From positions 310,001 through 374,000 of the forward strand of contig CANUEZ040000184.1 in NCBI GenBank assembly GCA_948099385.1: a DNA stretch of 64,000 nucleotides, given 5' to 3'. The translations under genes and the position numbers were made by a program. The notes under the pieces were generated by a model. The model worked only from the letters and a program-made list of their open reading frames with translations, did not search any database and was not told the DNA's origin. Of this stretch, positions 43,065 to 54,109 are shown piece after piece; within the stretch, counting starts at the first letter, position 1; every line of letters begins with the position of its first letter. The stretch comes from Fasciola hepatica (Eukaryota > Platyhelminthes > Trematoda > Plagiorchiida > Fasciolidae).

Positions 43065-43297
43065 TGCGCCCACACAGAACTACACGAACGAAAGTAGAAA
43101 GAGGACCAAGGCTGCGAAATAGCACGTTAGTTGTATTGGAGAACAGGTTTGTATAAATATGTTAAATTAGAGAATATAATTGGTAGACTCGAAGATGCCT
43201 TGTCCGCAGCGATCCTGATTAGTTGAGGCTGATCCGCGTACGTGGCTACGACACTGTACCTGTTCATATCACGTGTGACAGCTGCAGAATCACCGCA
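43065..43297 (-). repeat. Solo LTR of family A inside element D, left-arm copy (cut by the arm border)
   Basis: Mirrors 48166-48398 with one substitution. Its gene-distal end (48399-48441 in the right arm) is absent because the arm stops at 43065. Confidence 0.85.
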
Positions 43298-45225
43298 CGT
43301 TGTCAGTCACAACTTCCTCGGGCAGCCCGTATCTGCTGAACATGTACTTAAGCCATCGAATCGCGCAAGTTTTAGTCATTTCATCACACAACTGAACTCC
43401 GGGCCATTTGCTGTAAGAGCACGTAGCTACAAGCAGCTTCTGTTGGTGAATAAGTGCGTTACTGAAGGGCCCCATGATATCAATAGCAATTTTGGCCCAT
43501 GGTCTCAAGAGAAATTCTATTGGTTGAATTGGAGTTGATTTTGGACGAGCTCTCTTCTCCGCTTGTTGGCAAGCCGAGCAATTACGAATGAAGGCTTCAG
43601 TGGTAGACAAAATTCTGAGCCACAAAAACTAGCCCTGAACCTACGTTTCGCAAGTCAAACCTCAGAATGACCATCATGAGCACACGAAATGATCTTAGCA
43701 ATGAACTTGGAAGGAACAAAGTGAAGATAGCCGCGCATCAAACAACCGTCAACGTCAGAAAGCCCATTTCGGACGGAGTAAAACAAATGCAACTCACATG
43801 GCATCTCGTTACTCTGAGACCAGTACTCGCGGAGGTAGCAAATTATCTGCTGAAGCCGAGGATCATTTTGGCTTCCCATTCGTAGATCATCCTTGGTCAA
43901 GACCCCGGCGTAGTTTGTGTGAAGGGCAAATACCATTATTCGATCTTCTACTTCTCTCAGGTCCACTTCGTCTAGTGGTAGCCCAGAAAACCTGTCAGTT
44001 ATCTGGTTTTGACATCCAGGTCGATTAACGAAACGAAAATCATAATTCAGAAGTCGAGCATACCAGTGGTTAATCTGTAGTTGACCCATGGGTAAGCAGA
44101 GCCGTCAGAGTTGAGTGGTCCGTACGCAAAGTAACATGCCGACCGAACAGAAAAAGATGCCATTTTTCGCAAGCTCAGAAGCAAGCTGGTGCCTCCTTAC
44201 CTCTGGCAGAACACTTCAACTCGGCTTGCGATAATTTCCGCGAAGCATATACCACAGAGTTTTCCACCCCCTGTTGCGTTTTGGGAGGAGCCGCACCCAG
44301 TCCTATATCTGAGGCATCACTAGTCAGGTAGGTTGGATAGTTTAAATCAAAAATCGCCAAAACAGGTGTGGATGAGACGTTTTTGTTCCAGTGTGATAAA
44401 AGCTTGCTTGTTTTCAGCTCCCAGATGAATTTAACTCCAGATTTGGTGAAGGCTGGTAACGGTTCAGCAACTGAAGCAAACTGAGTCACGTATCGGAGGT
44501 TATAGGAACACATACCAAGAAGGTTCTTCAATTGTTTTGCGTAAGTGAGAACTGGAGAGACGGTTATGGCTCTAATGTTCTCCTGGCTCGGTTTGACACC
44601 TTCAGAAAATACATGCCCCAAAAATTACATTTGGGACAAGATAAACGTTAATTTGCGCTCACTAATTCAAAGATTTATTTCTTGGAGTCTTTTAACCACA
44701 GCATCAAGTCTTTTATCATGTTGCTCTTGATCATTGCCAACTACACAAATATCATCGATGTACGCGACAAAGACGGTCAACCACCCATAACCTGAGTCAT
44801 TAGCTTCTTCCAGACTGCCGGGGTGGAACTGAGTCCCACTGGAAGAACCTTGTATTGAAATAAAGCCTCTTTCGTTAGAAAAGCAGTCAGATGCTTGAAA
44901 TCTTCCGTTGAAGGCATGTGAAAGAAGGCACTGCGAGGATCCAACTTAGTGAATATTCGGACTCCAGCCATCCGGACAGTGACTTATTCACTTTAAGGCA
45001 GCACGAATTCGTTGACCAAAATCTGTTTACTCAAAGCCTGTAGATCACTACATATACGTACACTTCAGTCCCTTTTGAACACAATAACCATTGGGTGAAC
45101 CCATTTCGATGAATCGATGGGTTCTATCAAATCATTCGTAATCATGTCTTGTAAAGCTGTAGATACCACACTGTGGTTAGCTAAAGGAATCGGAGGTGGC
45201 TGACATATTGACTATGGTTTGAACT
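43298..45225 (-). pseudogene. Element D pol, inverted copy (RT-RNase H-integrase)
   Basis: A mirror image of the plus-strand copy at 46250-48165, with the same stops and frameshifts. Frames: RT 44971-44777 (GVRIFTKLDPRSAFFHMPST, FQYKVLPVGLSSTPAVWKKL), RNase H 44621-44175, integrase zinc region 44089-43655 and integrase core 43625-43298. Shared disabling changes show that the two copies come from one recent duplication and not from two insertions. Confidence 0.85.
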
Positions 45226-45259
45226 ATGGTTTCGATACAAAGCGATGCTGTCCAACGGG

Positions 45260-46215
45260 AGCGCACCAAAGTGATTGCTCGAATAACTTTGGTTAATGAA
45301 GTTCCTATACTGAACCAAAACCACGCTCCACGTGGAGCATGGTTTTTTGACTCTTAGAACCGAACTCGGTTCTACTACTTTGGGGAGGAAACCTGTTTTT
45401 GAGGACCTAATGTGGTTTATGGGTTGGCATTCTGAATTTTTCGTAAATAGGTATGTGGTCCTTCTGCGACTAAGCTAACCACACCACACCACTCGTTCGA
45501 GTGTGACGGGACCGAATCAGCAGTACTTCCGCCGTGGTTTTTTGGCTACTTACGAGTAGTACATTGTCCCCAATAGCTTCTGTATCCATCTTTCCCCACC
45601 CACACAAGGGTGACCGACAAAATGTTTGTGATGGCTGTTGTGTGCGAGAAGCACTGGTAAAGAATTTGCTGAGAAACTAACGTGGGACAAAGCGTGTTAA
45701 TCGGTCTATATAAAGGAAGAAGTTTCTAATCCATCAGAGGAGTTTTGGCGTTCACTTACAAATGAAAATGTGAGTAAGTTGTAATCCACGCAGAAACATA
45801 ACAAAACGAAAATATCACTTTGCTTTAGCTGCGGAAGTGCCTCTCATAAGGCCAATTATCCCTCGTGTCCTGCTCGTGCGGCAGAATGCAAGAACTATCA
45901 AAAGACTGGCCACTTCGCTCGCGTGTGTCGATTACAGGATGTATCCCGCGTCCGCGACACTCCATCGGTGACAAACCGACTATCGGATGAACAACAGGAC
46001 CACCAGAACATATTGTGCCTCACTCATCGCATTTCCGCCCATCCAGCGGATGCGTCACAGGTGACTGAACCAAAACGGCCTTCCTCTGATATTCGTAGCA
46101 TTGTTTTTACGCAACATGCCCTACTGATGGAATTAGTTTCCGCATCCCCCATAACTGTTTTACCATCTACATTCCTCGAGCAGCATCTTTCTGCCTATTC
46201 ACTTCATCCCTTCTC
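45260..46215. other. Spacer between the inverted arms
   Basis: 956 bp, not inverted-repeated at large scale. The right half holds the end of D gag and the protease region. The left half is of unclear origin. It contains two compact hairpins: GCTCCACGTGGAGC (45325-45338) and AGAACCGAACTCGGTTCT (45356-45373). A TATATAAA string lies near 45708. Confidence 0.7.
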
Positions 46216-46282
46216 CCCGTTGGACAGCATCGCTTTGTATCGAAACCATAGTCAATATGTCAGCCACCTCCGATTCCTTTAG
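45831..46282 (+). pseudogene. Element D gag zinc knuckles and protease region
   Basis: The first knuckle reads CFSCGSASHKANYPSC (C-x2-C-x4-H-x6-C). The second, ECKNYQKTGHFARVC, has Tyr in place of its second Cys. They occupy 45831-45928. The frame continues as RLQDVSRVRDTP, and then SPITVLPSTFLEQHLSAYSL resembles protease downstream of a lost catalytic triad. This pair of CCHC knuckles before PR is the Mag/gypsy arrangement and differs from the C-H-C-C motif of elements B and C. Upstream gag is not legible. Confidence 0.65.
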
Positions 46283-48398
46283 CTAACCACAGTGTGGTAT
46301 CTACAGCTTTACAAGACATGATTACGAATGATTTGATAGAACCCATCGATTCATCGAAATGGGTTCACCCAATGGTTATTGTGTTCAAAAGGGACTGAAG
46401 TGTACGTATATGTAGTGATCTACAGGCTTTGAGTAAACAGATTTTGGTCAACGAATTCGTGCTGCCTTAAAGTGAATAAGTCACTGTCCGGATGGCTGGA
46501 GTCCGAATATTCACTAAGTTGGATCCTCGCAGTGCCTTCTTTCACATGCCTTCAACGGAAGATTTCAAGCATCTGACTGCTTTTCTAACGAAAGAGGCTT
46601 TATTTCAATACAAGGTTCTTCCAGTGGGACTCAGTTCCACCCCGGCAGTCTGGAAGAAGCTAATGACTCAGGTTATGGGTGGTTGACCGTCTTTGTCGCG
46701 TACATCGATGATATTTGTGTAGTTGGCAATGATCAAGAGCAACATGATAAAAGACTTGATGCTGTGGTTAAAAGACTCCAAGAAATAAATCTTTGAATTA
46801 GTGAGCGCAAATTAACGTTTATCTTGTCCCAAATGTAATTTTTGGGGCATGTATTTTCTGAAGGTGTCAAACCGAGCCAGGAGAACATTAGAGCCATAAC
46901 CGTCTCTCCAGTTCTCACTTACGCAAAACAATTGAAGAACCTTCTTGGTATGTGTTCCTATAACCTCCGATACGTGACTCAGTTTGCTTCAGTTGCTGAA
47001 CCGTTACCAGCCTTCACCAAATCTGGAGTTAAATTCATCTGGGAGCTGAAAACAAGCAAGCTTTTATCACACTGGAACAAAAACGTCTCATCCACACCTG
47101 TTTTGGCGATTTTTGATTTAAACTATCCAACCTACCTGACTAGTGATGCCTCAGATATAGGACTGGGTGCGGCTCCTCCCAAAACGCAACAGGGGGTGGA
47201 AAACTCTGTGGTATATGCTTCGCGGAAATTATCGCAAGCCGAGTTGAAGTGTTCTGCCAGAGGTAAGGAGGCACCAGCTTGCTTCTGAGCTTGCGAAAAA
47301 TGGCATCTTTTTCTGTTCGGTCGGCATGTTACTTTGCGTACGGACCACTCAACTCTGACGGCTCTGCTTACCCATGGGTCAACTACAGATTAACCACTGG
47401 TATGCTCGACTTCTGAATTATGATTTTCGTTTCGTTAATCGACCTGGATGTCAAAACCAGATAACTGACAGGTTTTCTGGGCTACCACTAGACGAAGTGG
47501 ACCTGAGAGAAGTAGAAGATCGAATAATGGTATTTGCCCTTCACACAAACTACGCCGGGGTCTTGACCAAGGATGATCTACGAATGGGAAGCCAAAATGA
47601 TCCTCGGCTTCAGCAGATAATTTGCTACCTCCGCGAGTACTGGTCTCAGAGTAACGAGATGCCATGTGAGTTGCATTTGTTTTACTCCGTCCGAAATGGG
47701 CTTTCTGACGTTGACGGTTGTTTGATGCGCGGCTATCTTCACTTTGTTCCTTCCAAGTTCATTGCTAAGATCATTTCGTGTGCTCATGATGGTCATTCTG
47801 AGGTTTGACTTGCGAAACGTAGGTTCAGGGCTAGTTTTTGTGGCTCAGAATTTTGTCTACCACTGAAGCCTTCATTCGTAATTGCTCGGCTTGCCAACAA
47901 GCGGAGAAGAGAGCTCGTCCAAAATCAACTCCAATTCAACCAATAGAATTTCTCTTGAGACCATGGGCCAAAATTGCTATTGATATCATGGGGCCCTTCA
48001 GTAACGCACTTATTCACCAACAGAAGCTGCTTGTAGCTACGTGCTCTTACAGCAAATGGCCCGGAGTTCAGTTGTGTGATGAAATGACTAAAACTTGCGC
48101 GATTCGATGGCTTAAGTACATGTTCAGCAGATACGGGCTGCCCGAGGAAGTTGTGACTGACAACGTGCGGTGATTCTGCAGCTGTCACACGTGATATGAA
48201 CAGGTACAGTGTCGTAGCCACGTACGCGGATCAGCCTCAACTAATCAGGATCGCTGCGGACAAGGCATCTTCGAGTCTACCAATTATATTCTCTAATTTA
48301 ACATATTTATACAAACCTGTTCTCCAATACAACTAACGTGCTATTTCGCAGCCTTGGTCATCTTTCTACTTTCGTTCGTGTAGTTCTGTGTGGGCGCA
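46216..48398 (+). repeat. Right arm of the giant inverted repeat
   Basis: 2183 bp, the reverse complement of 43065-45259 except for the 12-bp duplication and one substitution. It continues on both sides into the rest of element D, so this arm is probably the original and the left arm the copy. Confidence 0.95.
46250..48165 (+). pseudogene. Element D pol (RT-RNase H-integrase), original orientation
   Basis: RT starts ALQDMITNDLIEPIDSSKWV, then FTKLDPRSAFFHMPSTEDFK, VLPVGLSSTPAVWKK and VAYIDDICVVG (YIDD at 46701-46712). RNase H (46842-47330): FLIFDLNYPTYL-like LAIFDLNYPTYLTSDASDIG, VVYASRKLSQAELKCSARGK and FFCSVGMLLCV-type sequence in a shifted frame. Integrase: HWYARLLNYDFRFVNRPGCQ, then zinc region FIRNCSACQQAEKRARPKST, core AKIAIDIMGPFSNAL (first Asp) and GLPEEVVTDN (second Asp), where the solo LTR interrupts. 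Stops occur between the domains. It is a Ty3/gypsy element distinct from A, B, C. Confidence 0.85.
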
Positions 48399-48441
48399 CT
48401 TTCAATCCGTTCTGTGCTTTCAGTGCTTTACGGTTATTACT
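48166..48441 (+). repeat. Solo LTR of family A inside the element D integrase
   Basis: 276 bp, from TGCGGTGATTCTGCAGCTG to GGTTATTACT. The flanks CAACG (48161-48165) and CTACG (48442-48446) are a 5-bp target duplication with one mismatch. The integrase reading resumes immediately (VTDN before, GPQFTCLDFHQFLHSD after), which fixes the boundaries. A solo LTR forms by recombination between the two LTRs of a former full element. Confidence 0.85.
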
Positions 48442-49123
48442 CTACGGTCCGCAGTTCACCTGTCTTGATTTTCATCAATTTTTGCACTCTGACGCTGTGA
48501 AGCCCTGCATGGTTTACCGTATAACTCGACTGCCAATGTGATAGTTGATGGACTTATCCGATCTTTGAAGGAGAGCATTTAAACTAATCAGCTGGATGGT
48601 TTAGTCTGGAAATACTCAGATATTATGGCGCTGTTTGCGTAGAGAACCATGCCACACGCGATCGCAGGTAAGAAAACGGCTGAGTTCACGTTTGTTCGAA
48701 CAATGCGGACAAAGCTGAACGGTGCAATTCTGTTTTCTGTTATGGTATAGAAGCCGTACAAACAACGGCTATAATCGTTTAGAAAAACGTACCCGAAGGA
48801 GGCACCGGTGTTGAACTCAGGCAGCTATGTGTACAATAAAAGTACACCACCTGGAGAAGTTTTCCTGTTCTATCCCATCCATGCAAGTTTACTGAAGTAT
48901 GTGGTCCTGGAACATATCAACTTGAAAACAGAGAGAAAGTGAATTAAAGGCCGCTATACGTAGTACGAAAATTCCTAGAACGTGTAAACCTTCGTCATTC
49001 GAGAACTGCAGTTTCTATGCCGGATATACCAGGGGAAGTACAACGAAGACGGTTAACTCGAGTTTGGAAATCAGCTATTCGCTACTGTTTGTGAGTGGTA
49101 AATTCGGAGGAGAAAGAGGATTT
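48442..49123 (+). pseudogene. Element D integrase C-terminus and polypurine tract
   Basis: Resumes with GPQFTCLDFHQFLHSD, then VIVDGLIRSLKESI, VWKYSDIMALFA, TMPHAIAGKKTAEF, GSYVYNKSTPPGE and YVVLEHINLKTE, ending near VRHSRTAVSMPDIPGEVQRR. This is the second half of the integrase core and the C-terminal domain. GGAGGAGAAAGAGGA (49106-49120) is a likely polypurine tract directly before TGTGTGG (49124), the probable start of the D-family 3' LTR. This region is not duplicated in the left arm. Confidence 0.75.
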
Positions 49124-51061
49124 TGTGTGGTTTTATCAGCCTTTGGATCGATAGCATGGTGACTCCAATCTAATGGCTTATTTACTGATTCAAACTCCAC
49201 TTTCGGTAGCTCCTATACGGTTTTCTGTTTCATGGTCTACAGTACAACGCTGCTCTCTTGCTAATCTCTTTATTTCTGAACATAACAATTAAGGGATATA
49301 CACATGAAGAAGGGAGTTTTTACAAGGTGATTCCTGAACCTGAGACTAAGGATAAAACTGACCTGTGAAATGGTTGAGTTGAAGGCAGTAAGTTGATTTT
49401 TTTAATCACAGACTGTACACGCCATAAGAACCATGCCATCAAAACGTGGTCATAGGATAAAAATCTAATTTCCCCTTTTCTCCTGTCAAATGACAGGTTA
49501 TACAACGTTCATCAGTCCCTTCAGTTATTTAGAAGCTTCAGGTCCAGTGGTATTTTGGAGCTGAATCTGACAAATATGAGGTGATTTGCCGCAGGACGTT
49601 CATCATTAGCTGCATATACTGAGAGATGATGATTCTTGTTTTTTTGCAATGATGTCGGCTGCTGAAACTGTTGTATGATAAACGGATATTACCTATAAGA
49701 AGAGGGAAAATCTGAAGTGAGATTGTAGAATGGGCTACTTTTGTTGAGATTCACGGGGCCCCTTTAGCTTAATCCCGGGGGCTGATGGTAGAGAAATCCG
49801 AAGATACTCCTCCATGTCTAGTTTTCCGCATGTACTACATTTAAAACGATCAGTAACTTCCAGCTGCCAAAAACAGCGACCTTGAGGTGGAATACTCAAA
49901 TTCATGTTTAAAGAACATTTCTATCAGGAATGAACCCCAAACCGACACGTGAGATGCGGTTTGTTCGGCAACTGTTTTGTTTGGGACTCCACGCTTCCGA
50001 CCGATGAAAGCTGCCTGACTACACGAATTTTAGGATGAATTTCTCAATGCATCTAACGTAACAATGCTCCGGTCAAATTGCCGACAGACATTTTGACGTG
50101 AAGCCTAATTATCAAGCCGTGTATGTCCACCGTATTCAGTGTGTAGCTAACTTTCGTCAGTATTTTTTTAAAGGTGGATTTCTAGCATTTACTGAACGGC
50201 GAATATGAAGACAAAATTAACAAGTCAATCCAGAAGAATCAGGTTAGTCTTGAAGTTGAACTAAGCAAGAAAGCACACATGGATTACCGTACCTAGTTGT
50301 GATTCAACCAAGTGCGAGTTTTCCATGCTATATACAATTAAACAGACGGATAACTGAACCATCCACGAGCCCCAGTTCACCAAAAATTTTAAAATATACC
50401 GTCTTTGAGTTAACCAGAATGTTTCTTGCAACAGTTTGTTAATCACGACGGTTGAATATGTTTCTCATTGGTCACAACTTGTTATGATCTATCATACATA
50501 AAAAGGAAGTAATACAATATTTTTATTTGTTTTATTGCTCCAGTGATTGACGATGTCCGCCTGATCGAGTACTGCCTAGAAAAAACAAGAAACCATTAGT
50601 CACATTTGATATTGAGGACATTTTTAACTCAAATGAAATGAGTCCTAACAGGTTTTCAAGTAACTTGCTGAGTAAACTGATTGATTCCCGTAAATCATGA
50701 GCTCTCTGGGGCTACATAACAAAGACACCATTTTTTTTGTTTTCATTTGTGCTACTAAATGATAAACGTTCTCGTCACCATTTTGTACATTTGTGTACAT
50801 AGCAGGAATCCAACCCCACTTTTCATTCCCTATAGTACGGTGCACTATAAATCAAACATGACGAAATGTAACCTGAATTTAGACAAAACAAACACCGTGG
50901 TGAATTTAACATTCACACTTTTTGCAAACTGTATCAGTTGAAAACGCGTAGGTTTCAAACTAATCTTTTTTTTGTCACTCAGTGTTCAACCAATGAGGAC
51001 ACACTAAGCTGACGTTCATGTGACTTGACTGAAGCAAATCATCGAGCAGCATCAATTTAAA
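49124..51061. other. Probable D-family LTR start, then unassigned sequence
   Basis: The first few hundred bases after 49124 may be the 3' LTR of element D (starts TGTGTGG), but no partner LTR is present to define its end. Beyond that I see no gene, RNA or repeat. Base composition is more AT-rich than the retroelements. Confidence 0.4.
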
Positions 51062-51148
51062 TTGCACGCACATGTACGCGTCTGTCTCCTGATGAAAGTC
51101 GATAATCAGACGTACAGTGGCAAGCTTGCAAACACGGAGCAGTCAAAA

Positions 51149-51817
51149 ATGCTGGAACATCGTTTTTGGTTTGTTCTATTGATTCACCTTGTGTTGTGCA
51201 CTCTACAACAGATCAGAAATTGTGCTGCTGATTGTTCCGAGGCGATTGAAACACTGATACCAAGTGCGATTCGTGAGACAGGAGAATTTCGTAATGTGAT
51301 ATTTCGATAATATATTGAATCAACTCAATATCACATCGGTATTTCAGGATTGAAATGCTTCAATCAAAAAGTAAAAGTTCGGTGTTACGTATACTTCGTG
51401 CGCAAAATGGGTTTTGACGAGGGAGCACAAGCTTGTAAAGGAGTTGGTGCGAAAATAATAATGATCAAAAACGTAGAAGAAAGTGTACGTTGAAATATTT
51501 TTTCTGTTTGGCAACTTAATAATTACTCTTCCCACTCTACCATTGCAGAAGGAAATCAGTGAATGGGTTCAGCACACGTTCTACCTAAATGCCAAACGTG
51601 TTCATCCTGATTCGCCATATTTCAACTACCCAAATTATCCCCCAAAATACACGTGAGTTTATCCTAAGTTCAATTTTTTCGAATGTACTTTCGTATTTGT
51701 AGAAATATAGCATGTGACACGGCAATCAAAGGCAGAGACTGTATGATAGTGGACCATCAGCAACTTTGGTGCACATCCAATTGTACGGAAAAGCACTCCA
51801 TTGTATGCGAATTCTGA
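51149..51817 (+). CDS. Secreted C-type-lectin-like protein, four exons
   Basis: Exons 51149-51290, 51348-51484, 51549-51652 and 51703-51817 join to 165 codons plus stop. All three introns (57, 64, 50 bp) are GT-AG with phase-consistent joins (GTAATG/TTTCAG, GTACGT/TTGCAG, GTGAGT/TTGTAG). Residues 1-26 are a signal peptide (MLEHRFWFVLLIHLVLCTLQ). The rest fits one C-type lectin-like domain: KVRCYVYFVRKMGFDEGAQA, ACKGVGAKIIMIKN, ISEWVQHTFYL, then CMIVDHQQLWCTSNC and SIVCEF at the C-terminus. The calcium-site EPN/QPD and WND motifs are absent, so classical sugar binding is not expected. The frame is open upstream to 51062, but the hydrophobic leader favours 51149. This is the only gene here that is not from a mobile element. 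Its function is unknown. Confidence 0.85.
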
Positions 51818-52899
51818 CTTCGTCTGACCTTGTTCATCGCGCCAATTCAAGCGTGATCACGATGTGCGAAATACGGCAAATATAGTTTCAGTCTGTGGCT
51901 CACATTTTTAGTTTTCGCTATTCAGTATCAGACCGAAAGTCTCAACGACATGCTTTGGTAGCGTCCTAAAACGGGATCGTTTGAAACCAATCGACAGAGC
52001 TAGCGTAGATGTGATCGAACCGTTTCCTTTTTTCTGCCTCTCCGGAATTACTGCTTGACATTCTATCACCTTGTGAAACAAACCATGTGATCCTATCACG
52101 TCTGGATTTTAAACCAACTACTGCTGCAAAAAGGGAAAGGTAAGAATAAGGAAACGATAGAATCTGGATTGGACAGAACGTTATGCGATAACGAACTGTG
52201 GGGAGAGTATAAGAGCAACCAGTGGTGAACGTGGCAATATTTCCTATTGTAAACAAAATATATAACTACGTAACTAACTGGAGACTGAATGATTCATAAG
52301 ATCAAACGATCAATCAACTACCTGGATTAGTGGAAATGCAACGGAACAAACGATTCTGATCTCGTAACAATTAAAACTGATGGAATGCGTCGTGAAACAA
52401 GGTCTTAAAACGCTGTAAATTGCACTTTTTCTTCAGACGTACCGTTCATGCTTACGGAATGGAAGCGGTAAATTTTACTCCTAATTTTGAAGCATAATCT
52501 TGCCGTGATTTCAGTTTATTAGGAATCAGAGTTCGAGTCTACATTCATGATAACTGCATGGGATGATAGAGGCAGCTGAAGCAAAACTTATACTTTAGTA
52601 GACAGTGATATCGTATAGATCAATGCAGTATTACCCCACACAAGATATCAGAACACGAGTACGACAGACGACATATCGCAGTATTTCTGTATAATGCGCA
52701 TAGGTATTGTATTATCATGTTATGCAAATACAACAGAAAAGGAAGAAGTCACATGTATAGTCAGTTATGAGCACAACATCCGCCATATGTTGAATTAGGT
52801 TCTGCATGCTTCTAGTCCTTCACAGGCATTGATCGTATTCCTGCCGATCTTCTGATAATGGACTCTTCAGAAGCTTCGATTATTCCGGACTGAATGGTG
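51818..52899. other. Unassigned stretch downstream of the lectin-like gene
   Basis: No coding similarity and no clear poly-A signal were identified close to the stop codon. It leads into the 5' region of the LINE. Confidence 0.35.
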
Positions 52900-54109
52900 G
52901 CTTCCAGAACAGGCGAGTTAGTGGGCGTGACAACAGTGGAATTATTCTCAGGCTAACGTGCGTAGCAACGACTCTGGACCTTGACGTGGTGTGACAGCTT
53001 GCGCGCCTTGGTGACCTAACAAGTTGTACAGGTTGATTTAACTCAAGCCAAGGAATCAGTCATATCTGGAAGGTTAATGGGTACAAGACTGGTGAAGCAG
53101 TCTCCTGGTCCTCCAGGTTGAAGGTCGATTTGGGCTGGCAACTCAGTGGAAGAATAACTGATCCAAGCAAATAGGCTTCCACCTAGCCACCCCGCTGCCT
53201 TCCGGATAGGTTCTTGTTAGAACTAAAGGCTTTGGATGAGGATCCTAATCGTTCTCTTGCTTTGTGGCTGAACACCCTAGCAGTACGCGTCCAACATCTC
53301 CCATGAACTGCACGAACAGAAAGAATTCCACGCTGCATCGATCGTCACGCAGGATAATCAGGACCGCGCTGCCCATTACATCCAGCGCGGTGGGTAGTGA
53401 TAAGTGGGCTACTGCTCAGACTTCCCTCTCTTTCATTCAACCTTTGTCTTCTGTCCCCAACCATCTCCTTTTGCCCCTTATACCCACAAACAATGCTCCC
53501 ACTGATAATACATCCGATGCCCGCAACGGTTCATCATCAAATAGTGTCGCAAATAATCCTCAGTCTCATAACCCACATTTTCTCAAGCCTCATAAGTTTC
53601 TACATCTCGGCTCGTTTAACGAGCATACACTCAAGCAGGCCGGCCAGCAGGTGTGCCTAGAGCTCATAATAGATCTTCCGAAGATTGATGTCTGCTGCTT
53701 AAGTGAAACGCATATCCAGAATTCGAGCAATGATTCAACCAGTTGCTGTAGGAATAGTCTTGCATGACAAGGCTGAGGCTACCCTTTTAGACTGGATATC
53801 GAATGATAGTCGTTTGTGATGTGAGACGTTCAAAAGGACATCTGTGTTAAGCGTAGTTTGTTTGTGATCTCGGCATGCGCTCCAACAGACTGCAACTTTG
53901 ACATGCACAAGGACAAGTTCTATGATGAACTCACCACTCTCGTTCGCAGGAGCAAAGGCTCTGACATTGTAGTGCTAGCAGGTGGTTTTATTGCACAAGT
54001 TGGCAAACTTAATGCGTCAGAAGCCCGTTTAGGTGGGCTTTGTGCCTTATCCGCTCAGCGCACACATAACGGAGATAGGCTTTACCATTTTTGTGCAAAC
54101 AATCGGTGA
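52900..54109 (+). pseudogene. RTE-like LINE: 5' region and endonuclease
   Basis: After an untranslated or N-terminal segment (about 52900-53260), the frame 53264-53767 enters an apurinic-type endonuclease: HKFLHLGSFNEHTLKQAGQQ, then IDLPKIDVCCLSETHIQ (catalytic Glu in SETHI). After a frameshift, 53858-54109 reads VISACAPTDCNFDMHKDKFY, DELTTLVRRSKGSDIVVLAG and FIAQVGKLNASEARLGG. The usual GDFNAQVG is GGFIAQVG, so catalytic Asp and Asn are lost. The ARLGG and NGDRL motifs are typical of fluke RTE-like elements, from memory. It is inactive. Confidence 0.75.

Larger units (their letters stand above)
43065..45259 (-). repeat. Left arm of the giant inverted repeat
   Basis: 2195 bp. Position p pairs with 91463-p for almost the whole arm. 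The only differences seen are one substitution near 43107 and a 12-bp duplication (a repeat of TTTGAACTATGG) near 45220-45231. It carries D-element RT, RNase H and integrase on the minus strand, plus part of a family A LTR at its outer end. The outer end lies inside that LTR and the inner end inside the protease-RT linker, so the borders are not element ends. Confidence 0.95.

Noticed and set aside
43242..48221. Antisense frames mirrored in the palindrome (for example 98 and 76 codons)
   Set aside because: They run opposite to the recognisable RT, RNase H and integrase frames and have no own motif.
43065..48398. Two separate D insertions in head-to-head orientation
   Set aside because: Shared disabling mutations, the shared internal solo LTR and near-identity show a single source. 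The arm borders are not element ends.
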